Shown: positions 42,197-52,100 of the stretch, piece after piece
Numbering within the stretch: the first letter of the stretch is position 1
Layout of the letters: each line of letters opens with the position of its first letter
Source of the DNA: Candidimonas nitroreducens
GTDB lineage: Bacteria > Pseudomonadota > Gammaproteobacteria > Burkholderiales > Burkholderiaceae_B
Direction: 5' to 3'
Assembly (NCBI RefSeq): GCF_002209565.1
Contig: NZ_NJIH01000001.1
Span: 248,001 to 312,000 of the forward strand
Length of the DNA stretch: 64,000 nt
Made by a program: the position numbers and the translations under genes
Notes under the pieces: model-generated
What the model was told of the DNA's origin: nothing
Database searches by the model: none
What the model saw: only the letters and a program-made list of their open reading frames with translations

Positions 42197-43951
42197 TCAG
42201 TTTTTCCAGACCAGGGAACGTGAAGTATCGTCGAGCGCACGCAGAGTGCCTCCCCCACTCGGATGAGTCGACGTAATCTCCGAACGGATATCCAATACGC
42301 AAGGGCCGTTCTGCTGTGCTGCCCATTGGAATGCGGCAGCCAGCTCGGCGGGATCGGTCACAGTCCGACCCGGAATCCCGCAACCTTGAGCCACCGTCTT
42401 GAAATCCAGGCGGTAATCAGGATTGGCACCCGAACCGTCAAACAGCGCATAGGAGGTTCTGCCCACCTGCGCCATCTGCGTATTGCGCACGACACCATAG
42501 GCAGCATCATCGATTACCACGAGCGTGATCGGTAAGCGATATTCCGCCAGAGTAGGCAAGGCCGACAAGGACATCGCCAGCCCGCCGTCACCCACCCAGG
42601 CCACCGTACGCGCCTCGGGGCGCGCCAGGGCAGCACCGACGGCGCCGGCCAAGCCGATGCCCATGGCTGCTCCGCCCATGCTGCTGACAATATAGTCATC
42701 GGCACGTGCCTCGAACTGCTGCACGATCCACTTGTGGTGCTTGCCGCAGTCATTGACGAGATTAATCGGCCCCTCGACGGAGCGACGCAATGCCTGAACG
42801 ACAGCCCCTGTCCCGATCGCCCCTGTGGAGCCGGGTGCTTGGGAGGCCAGGGCGGTTTGTTCCCATGCCTGCCGTACCTCCTGCAAATGGGCGAACCAGG
42901 CGGACAAGTCGGGATTCTTGCTGCCCTTTTGCGCTGTAGCCAGATCTTCGAGAGCGGCACGCAGATCGCCGACAAGCGCCTCTTCGACCGGATAAGTATT
43001 GGCAATGCCGCTCATGCAGATATCCGCCTGGATAATCCGGCACTGGGGGCTAAAGGTAGCGTTAGGTGTGCACGAACTGGCGGTGGCTTCCGCCAATCGC
43101 GCCCCTAGCACCAGGATGAGATCGGCAGAGCGAGTCGCTTCGTTAGCCGTTGCCGTCCCCGTCCATCCCGCCACCCCGACTGACAGAGGGTGGTCTTCCG
43201 GGAAACACCCTTTGCCCGACGCAGTGGTGGCGACCGGAACCTGCAGTTGTTCCACCAGGATCCGCAATTGCGCGCGAGCTCGTCCTAGGTTCACACCATT
43301 ACCGGCCAGGATGACCGGCCGCTTGGCTGATGCCAGCATGGCAACGGCACGCTCCACACTCCGGGCATCGGGGCGCGGACGGGCATCGAAGGCGAATTGA
43401 GCCAACTGAGCCGACGGCACTTCGACCTCCTGATCCCATATTTCCTGCGAGACGCACAGTGCAACAGGCCCCGGGCGGCCGGATGTGGCTACTCGTAGCG
43501 CTGACACTGCGTGATGTGCAAGATCGGCTGCCGAGCGTGGCTGCCAGAGCCGCTTGACCGTCGGCCGGATCAGTTGCGGCAGATCGTCATTGATCTGGCG
43601 CGAGAGTTCTTGATAACCCCCGCGTCCCATGCTGGCCGATGCGGTATTTCCAGCAACGAACAACATGCTGGAATAGTCTGCATAGGCATTGGCTACTGCG
43701 GTCAGCGCGTTGCCAGCGCCCGGAAAAGCATGAGTAAAAGCGGCCATAAGACGCCCGCTTACGCGAAAGTATGCATCTGCCGCAAATGCTGCGGTCGCCT
43801 CGTGCCGCGGCAAGATCGTCTTGAACCACGGATTGTCGCCCACCTCCAGTGCGAAGTTGCTGATGGTATGCCCCGGAATGCCGGACACGACACTGATGCC
43901 TGCCTGCTCCATCACGGTGGTCAGAACTTTTGCTCCTGTCATTTTGATCAT
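42197..43951 (-). CDS. Thiamine-diphosphate-dependent enzyme (second copy)
   Basis: A 584-residue acetolactate-synthase-like protein. The catalytic glutamate is Glu51 (LPRHEATAAFAADA). The ThDP motif is present near residue 457 as VGDGGLAMSLSALP, but the closing NN is IDDAAYG, an Asp-Asp where Asn-Asn is usual, which should still bind the metal. The gene starts the cluster, with GGTAGGG seven bases before ATG 43951. Candidate roles are a 2-oxoacid decarboxylase or carboligase acting on a pathway intermediate. It is not closely similar to the ThDP enzyme at 10360. Confidence 0.9.
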   Translation of the reverse strand: MIKMTGAKVLTTVMEQAGISVVSGIPGHTISNFALEVGDNPWFKTILPRHEATAAFAADAYFRVSGRLMAAFTHAFPGAGNALTAVANAYADYSSMLFVAGNTASASMGRGGYQELSRQINDDLPQLIRPTVKRLWQPRSAADLAHHAVSALRVATSGRPGPVALCVSQEIWDQEVEVPSAQLAQFAFDARPRPDARSVERAVAMLASAKRPVILAGNGVNLGRARAQLRILVEQLQVPVATTASGKGCFPEDHPLSVGVAGWTGTATANEATRSADLILVLGARLAEATASSCTPNATFSPQCRIIQADICMSGIANTYPVEEALVGDLRAALEDLATAQKGSKNPDLSAWFAHLQEVRQAWEQTALASQAPGSTGAIGTGAVVQALRRSVEGPINLVNDCGKHHKWIVQQFEARADDYIVSSMGGAAMGIGLAGAVGAALARPEARTVAWVGDGGLAMSLSALPTLAEYRLPITLVVIDDAAYGVVRNTQMAQVGRTSYALFDGSGANPDYRLDFKTVAQGCGIPGRTVTDPAELAAAFQWAAQQNGPCVLDIRSEITSTHPSGGGTLRALDDTSRSLVWKN

Positions 43952-43995
43952 GCCGCACCCTACCTTTTCTATCTGACGTGTATTGTTTCAGTGCT

Positions 43996-44023
43996 GGTTG
44001 CGTATTAAGCAACCGGTTGCGTA
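43996..44023. promoter_or_regulatory. GGTTGC repeat operator candidate
   Basis: GGTTGCGTA (43996-44004), GCAACC (44009-44014) and GGTTGCGTA (44015-44023) give two overlapping palindromes: GGTTGC-N7-GCAACC, and the perfect 12-mer GCAACCGGTTGC. The site is 45 bases upstream of the first gene of the minus-strand cluster and is AT-rich around it, as expected of a promoter. The cluster's IclR protein is the obvious candidate to bind here. Confidence 0.5.
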
Positions 44024-44272
44024 AATTAAACATTACAGCCAGATTGAGTGTCAAGCTTTTATTCATGGCGCACCGCACAAGTAAAGACCGAGGCCTGTCG
44101 ACCACCAACTGGCAGATATCGAGTAGATCCGGCACAACTGTCATTCGCTTCAACGACCCGCGATGGCTCGGCAATGGCCGGATCTACCCATGCAGGCGGC
44201 GGCGTGCACCCGGGCGGTTCGACAATCGGTATAGAGGGGTGTTCTTGAGAACAGCGTCTGCCACACCACCTT

Positions 44273-44350
44273 GCATGTTTAAGTTCCCGTCACAGAAAGA
44301 CGTTGGGGTTCGAGATCCCGACTGAAGCGTTGGACGAGGTGTTGCACTAA
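44273..44350 (+). pseudogene. Possible IS30-family transposase C-terminal relic
   Basis: One frame reads CLSSRHRKTLGFEIPTEAL followed by DEVLH and a stop at 44348-44350. This resembles the conserved C-terminus of IS30-family transposases (RPRKTLGxxTPxEAL). No further transposase sequence or inverted repeats were seen in the remaining 508-base gap (43952-44459), so only a short fossil is left, if it is one at all. The rest of the gap appears non-coding. Confidence 0.35.
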
Positions 44351-44459
44351 TCGTCCGAATCCGCAGAAGTCGGAAGTCGAATTCTTCTCATGGGGGAGTT
44401 CTAGAACATGAGGGAATCGAGGCTCATGGATAGATAGCCAGGCCAAGGCCCGGCCCGCT

Positions 44460-45788
44460 TCATGACGGACTCAAGCCTTGCAGCGTGACGCAGACGCCTC
44501 CCGACGGGCTTTCGCTGATTGTCAACGTCGCCCGGTGATGCGCTGCGATTTCACGCGCGATGGCCAGCCCCAGGCCGCTGCCGTGTTGCTGGGTGCCGGC
44601 AATCCGGTAGAAACGATCAAATACGCGATCCCGGTCTTCGGCGGCAATGCCGGGGCCGTTGTCCTGCACGCTGACGTGGGTTCCGCCCGAACCGTATCGC
44701 AGCATTACATCCACTTTGCCGCCATTCGGCGTGTAGCGTATGGCATTGTCGACCAGATTTCCGAGCAGGATTTCGATGCCATTCGGATCCGCCGTCACCG
44801 TGAAAAGATTGCTGGAGGCGGCTCCTTCGAACTCGAGGCCGAGATCGATCTGCTTGGCGTCTGCAAGCGGCATGTGGTTGGCGACCACACGCTCGCACAA
44901 TTTGCGCAAGCTGAATGAAGTAAATGCCGGGACGTGCCGGGCATCTTCCCGAGCCAGGGCCAGAATCTGGCTGACCAGGTGGATGACGCGATTGAGCCGC
45001 CCCTCGATCCGCGTCAGGGTTTGCCTGCCTGCCGACAAGGCCTCGTCCCGCCGGGCGGCCTGTACCTGCAGCTTTAGCGCGGTCAGCGGCGATCGCAGCT
45101 CATGCGCAGCATCGGCGATGAAGACACGCTGGGCTCTCGATGCCGCGTCGAGGCGCACGAACAGGTCGTCCAGCGCGTCGACCAAGGGCCTCAATTCGCT
45201 TGGGCTGCCTCCGTCCAGGTTCAAAGGCGCCAGGGAATTGAAGGAGCGCGTCTGCAAGCTACGCGAAATGCCGTTCAAAGGGGCCAGGCCGCGCCTGACG
45301 ACCAGCATGACAATTACGATGATCGCGGGGATGAGGAGCCCTAATGGCCACAATGTACGCAGGGCCAGCTGCAGCGCCAGGTCGTCGCGCACGGATACGG
45401 GTTGCGCAACCTGGATGTAGCGGCCGCCCTGCTGTGCTCCGTATACCCGCCAGTGGTATTCGTCGTGCTCTATGGTTCGTATGCCCGGCGGGAAGCGCGG
45501 CAGTTCGACGCCTTCAAGAGAGCGGTAGATGGCGCTGCCTCCCCTATCCCAGATTTCAATGAAGAGCCGGTCTTCCGACAAGCCGCGGAAATCCGGCATG
45601 CCATGCGCGCTGGATGCGGCCCCTTCGATATCGGCCGGCAAAGACAGCGCAACCGTCCTGAGTTCGTAATCGAAAAGCTCATTGGCTTCGCTGCGCGCTG
45701 TGTGGAAGATGCCGAATCCCGCAGCCAGCGCAGCAGCCCCCAGGCCGGCGATCAGCCAGCCCAGCAGCCAGCGGCGTATGGACGTCAT
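44460..45788 (-). CDS. Sensor histidine kinase, QseC/PmrB type
   Basis: A 442-residue inner-membrane kinase. Two transmembrane helices (about 9-29 and 145-163) enclose a periplasmic sensor of about 115 residues. A short HAMP-like region leads to the HisKA domain with phospho-accepting His229 (DAAHELRSPLTALKLQ), and then the HATPase domain with N box (LVDNAIRYTPNGG), G1 box (VQDNGPGIAAEDRDRVFDRFYR) and G2 (GSGLGLAIAREI). Its ATG overlaps the regulator's stop, so both are made together. It is divergent from an RND efflux operon that it probably controls. Confidence 0.95.
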   Translation of the reverse strand: MTSIRRWLLGWLIAGLGAAALAAGFGIFHTARSEANELFDYELRTVALSLPADIEGAASSAHGMPDFRGLSEDRLFIEIWDRGGSAIYRSLEGVELPRFPPGIRTIEHDEYHWRVYGAQQGGRYIQVAQPVSVRDDLALQLALRTLWPLGLLIPAIIVIVMLVVRRGLAPLNGISRSLQTRSFNSLAPLNLDGGSPSELRPLVDALDDLFVRLDAASRAQRVFIADAAHELRSPLTALKLQVQAARRDEALSAGRQTLTRIEGRLNRVIHLVSQILALAREDARHVPAFTSFSLRKLCERVVANHMPLADAKQIDLGLEFEGAASSNLFTVTADPNGIEILLGNLVDNAIRYTPNGGKVDVMLRYGSGGTHVSVQDNGPGIAAEDRDRVFDRFYRIAGTQQHGSGLGLAIAREIAAHHRATLTISESPSGGVCVTLQGLSPS

Positions 45789-46447
45789 GCCAGCCTCTGC
45801 AATCGGTACCCGACTCCGCGCACGGTTTCGATCCGCTCGGCGCCGAGCTTGCGGCGCAGGCTGTGAATGTGTACTTGAATCGCATTGCTGCCCACCTCTT
45901 CTCCCCAGCCGTACAGTTTTTCTTCCAGCTCCGAGCGGGTGTAGACCCGGGCGGGCGCTTCGATCAATATTTGCAGAAGACTGAATTCACGCGGTACCAG
46001 GGAAAGCGGCCGGCCTTCGAGCGTGGCCTCGTGCGTGATGGGGTTCAGAGCCAAGTCGCCATGGGTATACACGGGATTGGCTTGGCCGATGCGGCGCCGT
46101 AACAAGGCGCGTATGCGCGCGGACAGCTCATCCAGGTCGAAGGGCTTGACCAGATAATCGTCGGCGCCGGCGTCCAGGCCGTCGATACGGCTTTGCACCG
46201 CATCGCGTGCGGTAAGAATGATGATCGGTGTATTGCCGCCCCGCCGCCGATAAAGATCCAGCACCTCCAGTCCGTCGCCTTTGGGCAGGCCCAGATCCAG
46301 CATTACCAGATCGTAGAGATCATGCAGCAATGAAAGCTCGGCCTGACGGGCATCGCGGGCCCAGTCTATCGCGTAGCCAGTCTGGTGCATGGTCTCGACG
46401 ATGGTCTCGCCGATCATTTCATCGTCTTCAACCAGCAATAGCCGCAT
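45785..46447 (-). CDS. OmpR/PhoB-family response regulator (QseB/PmrA-like)
   Basis: A 220-residue regulator. The receiver domain has Asp8, Asp9 and the phosphorylated Asp51 (VMLDLGLPKGDGLEVL), with the conserved lysine in LVKPFDLDEL. The C-terminal winged helix carries LSLVPREFSLLQILIEAPARVYTRSELEEKLYGWGEEVGSNAIQVHIHSLRRKL, which is QseB/PmrA/TctD-like. ATG 46447 gives MRLLLVEDDE; the upstream in-frame start adds an unlikely tail. CTTAA-type tandem boxes lie just upstream and suggest autoregulation. Confidence 0.95.
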   Translation of the reverse strand: MRLLLVEDDEMIGETIVETMHQTGYAIDWARDARQAELSLLHDLYDLVMLDLGLPKGDGLEVLDLYRRRGGNTPIIILTARDAVQSRIDGLDAGADDYLVKPFDLDELSARIRALLRRRIGQANPVYTHGDLALNPITHEATLEGRPLSLVPREFSLLQILIEAPARVYTRSELEEKLYGWGEEVGSNAIQVHIHSLRRKLGAERIETVRGVGYRLQRLA

Positions 46448-46488
46448 GTAGGCTCTCCTGTCAATGCCGCCATTCTGGCCGGGCAAAC

Positions 46489-46529
46489 ATTAAGAGAGCC
46501 TTAAACCCGCGGCTTAAGCATCTCTTAAT
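46489..46529. promoter_or_regulatory. Two tandem PmrA/QseB-type boxes
   Basis: The box YTTAAK-N5-YTTAAK occurs as CTTAAG-N5-CTTAAT (46513-46529) with an exact fit, and as ATTAAG-N5-CTTAAA (46489-46505) with two mismatches. Both lie in the 156-base divergent promoter between the response regulator (start 46447) and the efflux operon (start 46604), so the regulator can control both. Confidence 0.7.
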
Positions 46530-46603
46530 CATGACTTGAAGACAATGCCCCCTGTCGCTGCAAGCAAATATTCGCGCGAGCATTACCACCCGGAGGCATT
46601 CCT

Positions 46604-48043
46604 TTGTTTTTGAGTGCGGTTTCTTATTTTATTCGCGGCTCGTACGAGCCGCGCTGGCTACGCCGCGCCCTGCTGGCCGGGCTGTGTGCCCTGCCCTTGC
46701 TGTCGGGCTGCGCAAGCTACCAAAGCCAGCCCTTGCCCGATCGGGCGGGCGGCTTGTCCCGCGCGCAGCTTGCCCACATCCGGGTCGACCGGCGCGAAAT
46801 GCCGCTGCCCGAACTGGCGGCGCATCGCTTCGATCCTTCCAATGGACTGGACATCGAAGAAGTCGCCATGCTTGCCGTGGTCGGCAACCCGGCCTTGAGG
46901 CTGGCTCGCGACGATCTGAAAGTCGCTCGCGCCCAATCGTTCGCGGCCGGCCTGCTGCCCGATCCGCAACTGGGCTTCTCCAATGACTTCCCAGGCGCGG
47001 CCAGCGCGACATCCTCCGCCTTCAGCGCCGGCCTGAGCATGGATCTGATGGCGCTGTTGCGGCGCGGCACGACAAAATCCGCGGCCAACGCCGAGACGGC
47101 CAAGATCGACCTGGGGCTGCTGTGGCAGGAATGGCAGACAATCGCCCAGGCGCGGCAATTATTCATCAAGACGCGGTTCCAAACCGATACCTTGCCTTTG
47201 CTCGAGCGCCAAAGCGATCTGGCAGAGGCTCGGTACGCCCACATGGCGAAAGCGCTGCGGCAAGGCAACCTGACGGGGGATGCGTTGACCGCAGCCCTGC
47301 TGGCACAAACGGATGCCCGGAAGCAATACACGGACGCGCAGCGCGCGGCCCTGCAGACCCGGCACGCCCTGAACGCGCTGCTGGGCTTGCAGCCGGACGT
47401 GGCATTGCACCTGACCGGCGACGGCGGGCAGGTGCCGCTGGACGACAAAACCGTCGAGCATTCACTGGCCGGCCTGCCCGCGCGCAGGCCCGACCTGCTT
47501 GCGCTGCGGGCCGGCTACGTCGCGCAGGATCAGAAGTACCGGGCCGCCATCCTCGATCAATTCCCCAGCCTGTCGGTCGGCTTTGTCAGGGCGCGAGACA
47601 CCTCGTCCGTGTATACGAGCGGCTTCCAGATCAGCCTCAACCTGCCGATCTTCAACCGCAACCGTGGAAATATTGCGATCGAGAAGGCAAGCCGGCGCCG
47701 CTTGCGCGACGAATATCAGAACCGGCTCGACCAAGCTTATGCGGAAGTCGCCCAGTTGCGCGAGGACTCCGCGCTGCTCGAACGCCAATTGACGGAAGTC
47801 GAGGCGGCGCTGCCCGGCATGGCGGCACAGGCCACGGCGGCGGCGCGGGCTTATGCAAGTCACGATCTGGGCATGAATGCCTATGTCGATGCGCAAAGTG
47901 GAGAAATCGCCAAGCGTATCGAGGCGGCATCGCTGCGTGAATCGATCGCCGAACAGCGGGTCGGCATGCAGGCCTTGCTGGGCGGAGCCATACCCGATGC
48001 ATTTTCTTCTGATGTCGAGCTTATCCGTGCCCATGAGCATTAA
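46604..48043 (+). CDS. Outer-membrane efflux protein (TolC-family lipoprotein)
   Basis: A 479-residue outer-membrane factor of a tripartite pump. The start is TTG at 46604 with GGAGG seven bases before it. A lipoprotein signal is present: LCALPLLSGCAS, with the acyl-accepting Cys36. Paired helical repeats (GNPALRLARDDLKVARAQSFAAGLLPDPQLGFSNDF and RRPDLLALRAGYVAQDQKYRAAILDQFPSLSVGF) are typical of the family. The adaptor gene starts 11 bases before its end, so the three pump genes form one operon. Confidence 0.93.
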   Translation: MFLSAVSYFIRGSYEPRWLRRALLAGLCALPLLSGCASYQSQPLPDRAGGLSRAQLAHIRVDRREMPLPELAAHRFDPSNGLDIEEVAMLAVVGNPALRLARDDLKVARAQSFAAGLLPDPQLGFSNDFPGAASATSSAFSAGLSMDLMALLRRGTTKSAANAETAKIDLGLLWQEWQTIAQARQLFIKTRFQTDTLPLLERQSDLAEARYAHMAKALRQGNLTGDALTAALLAQTDARKQYTDAQRAALQTRHALNALLGLQPDVALHLTGDGGQVPLDDKTVEHSLAGLPARRPDLLALRAGYVAQDQKYRAAILDQFPSLSVGFVRARDTSSVYTSGFQISLNLPIFNRNRGNIAIEKASRRRLRDEYQNRLDQAYAEVAQLREDSALLERQLTEVEAALPGMAAQATAAARAYASHDLGMNAYVDAQSGEIAKRIEAASLRESIAEQRVGMQALLGGAIPDAFSSDVELIRAHEH

Positions 48044-49145
48044 ACCTTTGCGGCCGTGCATCGGCCGAATTCGCGCTTACCTGGTGGTCGCCGCTTTTGC
48101 CTTCGGCGCCCGCACCGCGGCCGCCGATGCGCCGCCGACCGTTACAGTACTGGCCACGGCTCCCCGATACGGCGTCATCTCGCAGCCCTTGCAGGCCTAT
48201 GGCACGATCGGGACAGCCCAGGCCACCGTGGCGGTGAACCTGCCCTATCCGGCCAGGCTGCTCCACGTATATGTGCAGAATGGGCAATCGGTCGCGCGAG
48301 GGGCCCCTCTTTTCGTAGTGCAGGCCGACCCCGCCGCCTTGTTGGCAAGCAAGCAGGCGGCGACGGCCTATAGGCTGGCAAAAGACGATCTGGCGCATAC
48401 CCGCGCCCTGTATGCCCAGTCCTTGGCGACACGCTCGCAACTGGAGACGGCGCGCAAGGCAGCGCTCGATGCCCAATCGGCCCTCGACGCGCAGCGGGCG
48501 CTGGGCATCGGCAACGGGACAGTGACGATCGCGGCGCCCGCCGATGGCGTCATAACTCGACTCGGCGCCATTCAGGGCGACCAGGTGCCCGCGGGTGCGG
48601 CGATTCTATTACTGGCTCTGCATGCCTCCGAACCCAAGGCCATGCCGAACGTGATGCTGGGCGTGGATCCCGCCACTGCACGCTGGATCCGCGCCGGCGA
48701 CCCGGTTACCGTTAGCGGCTTGTCGCCCGAAGAGGACGGGATCTCGGCGCGGGGCCGGATCGTGCTTGTTGGCGCCGCGGTGGATCCGCAAAGCCAACTC
48801 GTCGATGTGGGCGCTTCCGTATCCCTGGCCGGAGCAGGACTGCTGCCCGGCATGCATGTGAAGGGCCGGATATCGACGCGGGCGGGCAAGCACTGGATCG
48901 TTCCCCGCAGCGCCGTGTTGCGCGACGGCCAGGGGGCATACATATATCAGCTAGGGAAAGACCTGCATGCGCACCGGGTCGACGTCAAAGTAAGAATCGA
49001 GAATGGCAATACCTACGGGATCGATGGCGCACTCGATGCCGCACGGCCGTTGGTCGTGACCGGCAACTACGAGCTGCACGACGGCGACGCCGTACATGTG
49101 CAGGCAAGAGGCCAGGCCGGAAAGCGGCCAGGGATGGCGCAATGA
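48033..49145 (+). CDS. RND efflux periplasmic adaptor (HlyD/MFP family)
   Basis: A 370-residue membrane-fusion protein. The signal segment RAYLVVAAFAFGARTAAADA is followed by a beta-barrel and lipoyl half (GTIGTAQATVAVNLPYPARLLHVYVQNGQSVARGAPLFVV), a short alpha hairpin and the second lipoyl half (IAAPADGVITRLGAIQGDQVPAGAAIL). ATG 48033 is chosen; it overlaps the TolC-like gene by 11 bases. The hairpin is short (about 60 residues), as in metal or small-compound pumps. The stop overlaps the permease start. Confidence 0.9.
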   Translation: MSIKPLRPCIGRIRAYLVVAAFAFGARTAAADAPPTVTVLATAPRYGVISQPLQAYGTIGTAQATVAVNLPYPARLLHVYVQNGQSVARGAPLFVVQADPAALLASKQAATAYRLAKDDLAHTRALYAQSLATRSQLETARKAALDAQSALDAQRALGIGNGTVTIAAPADGVITRLGAIQGDQVPAGAAILLLALHASEPKAMPNVMLGVDPATARWIRAGDPVTVSGLSPEEDGISARGRIVLVGAAVDPQSQLVDVGASVSLAGAGLLPGMHVKGRISTRAGKHWIVPRSAVLRDGQGAYIYQLGKDLHAHRVDVKVRIENGNTYGIDGALDAARPLVVTGNYELHDGDAVHVQARGQAGKRPGMAQ

Positions 49146-52100
49146 GTTTCGGATTGTGGATGCAGCGGCACCGCCGGTCGCTGCTGTTCGTCGTGGCCTT
49201 GCTTGCGCTGGCGGGCGCGCTGGCGGCGTTTCGCATGCCGATCTCGCTCTTTCCGAACGTGGCATTCCCACGCGTGGTGGTGTCGCTCGATGCGGGCGAC
49301 CAGCCCGCCGAACAGATGGCGTCAACGGTGACCATGCCTGTCGAAGAAGCATTGCGGCGCGTGCCAGCGGTGCGTGACATCGAATCGAGAACCAGCCGTG
49401 GATCCGCTGAAATCTCCGTCAACTTCGATTGGGGCACGGATATGGCCCGAGCGGCCCTGCAGGCGCGCTCCGCGATCGGCGAGATCATGTCCGCCTTGCC
49501 ATCGGGTACCACAATGCAGGTTCGGCGCATGGATCCCACCGTGTTTCCGGTACTGGCCTATAGCTTGACCTCTACGCGGCAGCCGCAAACCGCACTGCAC
49601 GATATCGCGCAATATGAACTACGGCCCCTGCTTTCGTCCGTGGCAGGCGTTGCTCGCGTAGAAGTCATTGGCGGCGCGCAGGAAGAACTCGAAGTGGATG
49701 TCGATCCCGCCCGGCTGGCGGCCCACGGGCTGTCCCTGTCCGATGTGTCCAGGGCTGTCGGCACCAGCAACATTTTGATGGCGGCCGGCCGTATCGAAGA
49801 CCATTACAAGCTGTATCTGGTCATCGCCAATACCGCATTTGCGGGCATCAGAAACCTGGCGCACGTCGTCGTGTCCGCGAAAGGAGCGGGGCAAGTGCTG
49901 TTGCGCGACGTCGCCACGGTGCGGCAAGGCGCCGTGCCGCAATGGATGCGGGTTACGGCCGACGGCAAGGACGCCGTACTCATCAATATCTATCAGCAGC
50001 CCGGCGCCAACAGTGTTGCCATGGCGCGGGACGTAAAGACGAAACTGGAGGAATTCCAGCACCAGTTGCCGCCAGGCGTGGCCTTGGCGAACTGGTACGA
50101 CCAAAGTGAACTGGTCACTGCATCAGCCACGAGCGTACGCGATGCCATTCTCATTGGTGTCGTGCTGGCTGCCTTGACCTTGTTCCTGTTCCTGCGCAAC
50201 TGGAAGATCACCGCGATAGCGGTCGGCATGGTGCCGGTCGTCATGGCCGCAACCGTGCTGATCCTGTATGTCTTCGGCATGGGCTTCAACATCATGACCC
50301 TGGGGGGCATGGCCGCCGCGGTGGGCCTGGTCATCGACGACGCCATCGTGATGATCGAGCACATCGTACGCCGCACCAAGGAGGGCGGCGTTCATGCCTT
50401 CAAGGGCCGGGTCATGGGGGCCGCACTGGAGTTCACCAGGCCCCTGGCCGGCTCATCGGCCGCAACGCTGATCATTTTTGTGCCGCTGGCCTTCTTGTCC
50501 GGCGTGACCGGAGCTTTCTTCAAGGCGCTGTCGATCACCATGGCAAGCGCGCTGCTTATTTCTTTCCTGTACACCTGGCTCGCCATCCCGATACTCTGCG
50601 ACCACTGGCTGAATGAAAAAGATGCCGAAGAACATCGAGAATCGCGCTTCGCGCTATGGCTGCGGGATCGCTATGTGCGCATTCTGCGCAAAACCATCAT
50701 GCGCCCTGCCCTCGCCCTGGCCGGCGTCATACCTTTGGCCATCGCGGCAAGCCTGGCTTTCACGCACGTAGGCAGTGGCTTCATGCCGACAATGGATGAA
50801 GGCGGCTTCGTCCTGGACTATCACACGCGGCCCGGCACTTCGATTTCCGAAACCGACCGTCTCATCCGCCAGGTAGAGGCCATCGTCCAGGCGAATCCCA
50901 ACGTGGCGAGCTATTCCCGCCGCACCGGAACCGGTCTGGGCGGCGGGTTGAGCGAGCCCAATACGGGCGATTTCTTTATTCGCCTGAAGCAAGGCAAACG
51001 GGAGCCCATCGATGCCGTCATGAGCGAAATCCGCGGCAAAGTGGAAGCCGATGTGCCAGGCGTGAGCATCGAACTGGCCCAATTGATGGAAGACTTGATC
51101 GGTGACTTGACGGCCGTGCCACAGCCCGTCCAGATCAAGATCTATTCGGACGATACTGCGGTGCTCGAGGCCGTTGCGCGCAAGGTTGCCGGCCGCATCG
51201 CCAAGATCGACGGCATCGTCGATGTGAACGACGGGATCAATCCGGCCGGAGACGCAATCGAATTGCATATCCGCCTCGATGCGGCCGCCGCCGAAGGCAT
51301 GGACGCGCAATCCATTGCGCAGTCCGTATCCGACATGCTGCAAGGCTCGGTTGCCGCGAAATTCCAGCAAGGCCCCAAGATGGTTGGGGTGCGCGTGCGT
51401 GTGGATCACGCCGCGACGCTGACAGACACGCAGCTCGGCCAATTGCTGGTGCGCGCGCCCGATGGCCACTTATTCCCGCTCGACCGCGTCGCCGATCTGG
51501 TCAAGGTAAGCGGCCAGCCCGAGATCGGCCGAGACAACTTGAAACGCATGGCGGCAGTCACCGCCCGCATCGATGGACGCGACCTGGGCTCGACCATTGC
51601 CGATGTACAAAAAGCGCTTGCCGGCCCGCAGATGTTTCCCAAAGGCGTGTACTACGAACTGGGCGGTCTCTACCAGCAGCAACAAATTGCCTTCAAGGGC
51701 CTGCTGGCCGTGTTCGGCTCCGCGATCGCGCTGGTGTTCGGGCTGCTGCTTTTTCTTTACGAACGTTTCCGTGTCGCGCTGGCGTTGCTGGCGATGCCGC
51801 TGCTGGCGGCGGGCGCCGTCTTCATCGGGCTCTGGATAACAGGTATCGAACTGAATATTTCCGCCATGATGGGCATGACCATGATCGTCGGTATCGTGAC
51901 AGAGGTGGCAATTTTCTATGTCTCGGAGCTTCAGGGGCTGCTTGGCGAATCGGGCATGCCGCTGCAGCAGGCGCTGGTGGAAGCCGGGCGCAACCGCCTG
52001 CGGCCGATCGCCATGACGACCGTCGCGGCCATTCTCGCGCTGCTGCCCTTGGCCTTCGCCCTGGGCCAGGGCGCGGCGATGCAGCAGCCGCTTGCCGTGT

